Program-made: the position numbers and the translations under genes
From: Candidatus Pacearchaeota archaeon UBA284
Lineage (GTDB): Archaea; Nanobdellota; Nanobdellia; Pacearchaeales; UBA284
Length of the DNA: 30,844 nt
Assembly: GCA_002499185.1 (NCBI GenBank)
Contig: DAKN01000010.1
Coordinates: 4,546-35,389 of the forward strand
Reading direction: 5' to 3'
Notes under the pieces: generated by a model
What the model was told of the DNA's origin: nothing
The model's database searches: none
What the model saw: only the letters and a program-made list of their open reading frames with translations
Shown here: positions 29,131 through 30,844 of the stretch, in pieces
How the letters are laid out: the number at the start of each line of letters is the position of its first letter
How positions within the stretch are numbered: position 1 is the first letter of the stretch

Positions 29131-29513
29131 TTTTTGCAGTTACATTCGTTGTTTTTGCAGTTGCAAGTATTACAGGTTTTAGCTTCGGGTAAGGCAATCA
29201 ATCTTTCTTCTGGTATTTCGCATTCGCAGCCTGGGCATCCGCAGTCGCATTTGCCATATGTCCCCTGCTCTATCTTCTCTAAGGCCAGGTTCACATCTCT
29301 TAGACTTTCTTCTAAAGAATGTTCAACCGGTAAAAGATTTTCATATTCCTCTACCTCATCAACTTTATCTTCCGGAGTGTCGGTAAGTTGAGGGAATTCT
29401 GTTTGCCAATTATCTTCACTGGTTTTCTTGGCAAAAGTCTTTAATTGTTCTTCGATGCTTGCTTTCTTTTTCTCTAAATCTTCTTTTCTTTGAGCGATAA
29501 ATTCTGGTGTCAT
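29118..29513 (-). CDS. TraR/DksA-type zinc-finger protein with extra cysteines
   Basis: A 131-residue protein. Residues 1-85 form a coiled-coil hairpin (RKEDLEKKKASIEEQLKTF, then SLEESLRDVNLALEKIEQG), and the C-terminus has the family's GTYGKC ... IPEERLIALPEAKTCNTC. The canonical C4 finger is CxxC...CxxC; here the first half is stretched to CDCGCPGCEC, and a second cluster CNTCNCKNNECNCK follows, giving ten Cys within 40 residues. DksA/TraR proteins bind the secondary channel of RNA polymerase; the extra Cys suggest additional metal or redox sensing. Its ATG overlaps the stop of the upstream 35-residue ORF as ATGA. It is the last gene of the minus-strand operon that enters from the right edge. 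Confidence 0.8.
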   Translation of the reverse strand: MTPEFIAQRKEDLEKKKASIEEQLKTFAKKTSEDNWQTEFPQLTDTPEDKVDEVEEYENLLPVEHSLEESLRDVNLALEKIEQGTYGKCDCGCPGCECEIPEERLIALPEAKTCNTCNCKNNECNCKKEGE

Positions 29514-29617
29514 ATTATATTTAATAATTTAAGAATGGCTGCAACTACCACGAAAAATATTATTGCTATTACCAGCCTCACTAATATTTTAGAAGTCGGG
29601 GTTTGTTTCTTGGCCAT
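29510..29617 (-). CDS. 35-residue single-helix membrane peptide
   Basis: Translates to MAKKQTPTSKILVRLVIAII followed by FFVVVAAILKLLNII. A short basic N-terminus precedes one hydrophobic helix of about 20 residues. It lies 5 bases after the stop of the coiled-coil gene, and its TGA overlaps the next ATG as ATGA, so it is packed as a true operon member between two solid genes. I recognise no family. It may be a small membrane tether or regulator. Confidence 0.65.
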   Translation of the reverse strand: MAKKQTPTSKILVRLVIAIIFFVVVAAILKLLNII

Positions 29618-29622
29618 GTTTA

Positions 29623-30844
29623 TTATTTTATCTTCTGTTCAATGCTTATTAACTCGTCCTTGATTTGTCTAATCTGGGCTGAAACTTCCTGGTACTTTTC
29701 TTTAATGATTTTTCTGGTTGTTTCAAAGTCCCTTACCTTATCCTCTATTTCCCAGCGATCTTTCTCTAGGGCTCTTCTTTTTTCTTCGTTAGTTCTTCTT
29801 CTTAATTCGATATCTCTTAAAATAACCTCATCGGTTGTTTCGCCTTGTCTTCTTTCGAGAATCTTGATCTCGTCTTCGGTGGCTTTTTCCTTTAAGGCAA
29901 TATCGGCCAGCATTTTGTCTGACTTGTCTCTCTGCTTGGTATTCTCAAACATTTCTTTTTTAATATCTTCAACCGACTGATTTAATGGTTTCAATCTTTC
30001 TTCCAAATCTTTTTTTGTTCTTCCGAGAACAATTCTGTTTTTGTCTCTCTTTAATACTTCTAGCTGTTGAAGAGTGTCTTTTTCTTTTGCCATTACTTTT
30101 TCTGCATTCAAATCGCACTCCCTTATCTGAAGTCTTAATGATTTGATTTCATCTTCTTTTTCGTACTTTTCTTTTTCAATATTATTTCTTTCGTCTTCTA
30201 CTCTCCACCTTTCTTTTTCGACAGCTCTTTTTTCTTCCGGTGTCTTGGCCAGACCTTCTTTTTCTTCCAGGTCTTTCTTTATCTCATCGGCTCTTAACTT
30301 TTTTTCAAGAACCAATTCCAATTTTTTTTTAATATTTTCTATTTCTTCTTCAATCTCTTTTTTTCTTTGTTCGAAAGGAGCCTTTTCTTCATTTACATCC
30401 TTTAAAGCTTCTTCTAATTCAAGAGTTTGTTCATCAATTCTGGCTAATTTTTCTTCATTTTCATCAATCGCCACTAACTCTTCTTCTTTTTGTTTCGCTT
30501 CTTCTAGGCCCAACTCTTCGGCACTGGGAATTCTTTCTGCTTCTTCTAATCCCAATTCTTTTGCGCTGGGTATTTTTTCCGGTATTTCCAATTCAAGCTC
30601 TTTCTCAATTGGAGTAGGTTCTTCTTCAATAGGTAAAGTCTCGGGAATTTGTTCTTCCAATGGTTTTTCCGGTTCAGGTTCTGGCTCTGGTTCAGGTTCT
30701 GGAGGATTCATAAAGGCGACCGGAGCTTCTTCGGTTGGAGCAACCGGTCCTTTCTCTTCAATCACCTGTTTTACATTATCCTCGCTTTTGTTTGTTGAGA
30801 GAGCTAGTTCGTAAGCAAAATCCTCGGCTTTTTTAGTTTCTTCT
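29623..30844 (-). CDS. Glu-rich coiled-coil protein, N-terminus beyond window
   Basis: The frame is open to the right edge; the GTG at 30765 is only an internal candidate start, since EETKKAEDFAYELALSTNK-like sequence continues upstream of it. About 406 residues are visible. First comes a Pro/Glu-rich part with PEPEPEPEPEPE and EEPTP, then two copies of IPSA-(K/E)-ELGLEEA (residues about 66-90 from the GTG), and then some 270 residues of almost continuous charged coiled coil (for example RKKEIEEEIENIKKKLELVL and REWEIEDKVRDF-like repeats). No membrane segment or enzymatic motif is seen. It precedes the small membrane peptide and the TraR/DksA-type gene in one operon. It is perhaps a structural or scaffold protein. 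Confidence 0.7.
   Translation of the reverse strand, partial: EETKKAEDFAYELALSTNKSEDNVKQVIEEKGPVAPTEEAPVAFMNPPEPEPEPEPEPEKPLEEQIPETLPIEEEPTPIEKELELEIPEKIPSAKELGLEEAERIPSAEELGLEEAKQKEEELVAIDENEEKLARIDEQTLELEEALKDVNEEKAPFEQRKKEIEEEIENIKKKLELVLEKKLRADEIKKDLEEKEGLAKTPEEKRAVEKERWRVEDERNNIEKEKYEKEDEIKSLRLQIRECDLNAEKVMAKEKDTLQQLEVLKRDKNRIVLGRTKKDLEERLKPLNQSVEDIKKEMFENTKQRDKSDKMLADIALKEKATEDEIKILERRQGETTDEVILRDIELRRRTNEEKRRALEKDRWEIEDKVRDFETTRKIIKEKYQEVSAQIRQIKDELISIEQKIK

Noticed and set aside
30143..30814. Ser/Phe-rich plus-strand frame opposite the coiled-coil gene
   Set aside because: It is the antisense shadow of Glu/Lys-rich coding sequence, with no ribosome binding site or promoter.
1..30844. 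CRISPR array, insertion sequence or phage module
   Set aside because: No regularly spaced repeats, transposase motifs, terminal inverted repeats or phage structural genes were seen.

Overview
The window looks like chromosomal DNA of a Patescibacteria/CPR-type bacterium, most probably a Parcubacteria-like lineage. I infer this from low GC, very tight gene packing, several consensus -35/-10 promoters whose -10 box lies only a few bases before the start codon (probable leaderless mRNAs), housekeeping genes (pheS, pheT, a damaged rsmA) scattered among enzyme genes, and a set of VirB6/TrbL-like and VirB2-like membrane proteins with LysM/M23, SPFH and TraR/DksA-type proteins. Genes read cleanly with the standard bacterial code. 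I found no tRNA, rRNA, CRISPR array or intact insertion sequence.

Layout. 1-4.0 kb: scattered enzymes, namely an LD-carboxypeptidase cut by the left edge, a CYTH protein, a HAD phosphatase, a HisC-like aminotransferase and a class II aldolase-like protein. 4.2-5.85 kb: an operon with its own promoter and terminator, holding two overlapping tiny ORFs and a P-loop kinase/FkbM methyltransferase fusion. 5.9-8.9 kb: pheS-pheT, with a beta subunit that lacks the EMAP/OB tRNA-binding insert. 9.2-11.0 kb: a HAM1-like pyrophosphatase and an aspartoacylase-like hydrolase, the latter lying between two 58-bp direct repeats, one of them part of a decayed peptidase gene.

11.0-16.7 kb: a very AT-rich six-gene operon on the minus strand (two Gfo/Idh/MocA dehydrogenases, a DegT/StsC-like aminotransferase, an ATP-grasp ligase, a Nudix hydrolase and a HAD phosphatase). 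It starts from one strong promoter. Its dehydrogenase, aminotransferase and phosphatase trio resembles the logic of aminosugar or aminocyclitol pathways such as NtdCAB or scyllo-inosamine formation, and the ATP-grasp enzyme could add an acyl or aminoacyl group. This is the best candidate for an undescribed pathway.

16.7-30.8 kb: a cell-envelope region. It has an SPFH/band-7 protein behind a structured leader, a large VirB6/TrbL-like membrane protein, and a four-gene plus-strand operon containing three VirB2-like two-helix anchors. One anchor carries a huge Cys-rich ectodomain and two carry related beta-rich ectodomains with betagamma-crystallin-like motifs. A LysM-M23 protein and two paralogous small membrane proteins in opposite orientation lie around it. 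A Glu-rich coiled-coil protein, a 35-residue membrane peptide and a Cys-rich TraR/DksA-type protein close the window. Together these suggest a surface apparatus of type IV secretion ancestry. The rsmA gene inside this region carries three +1 shifts.
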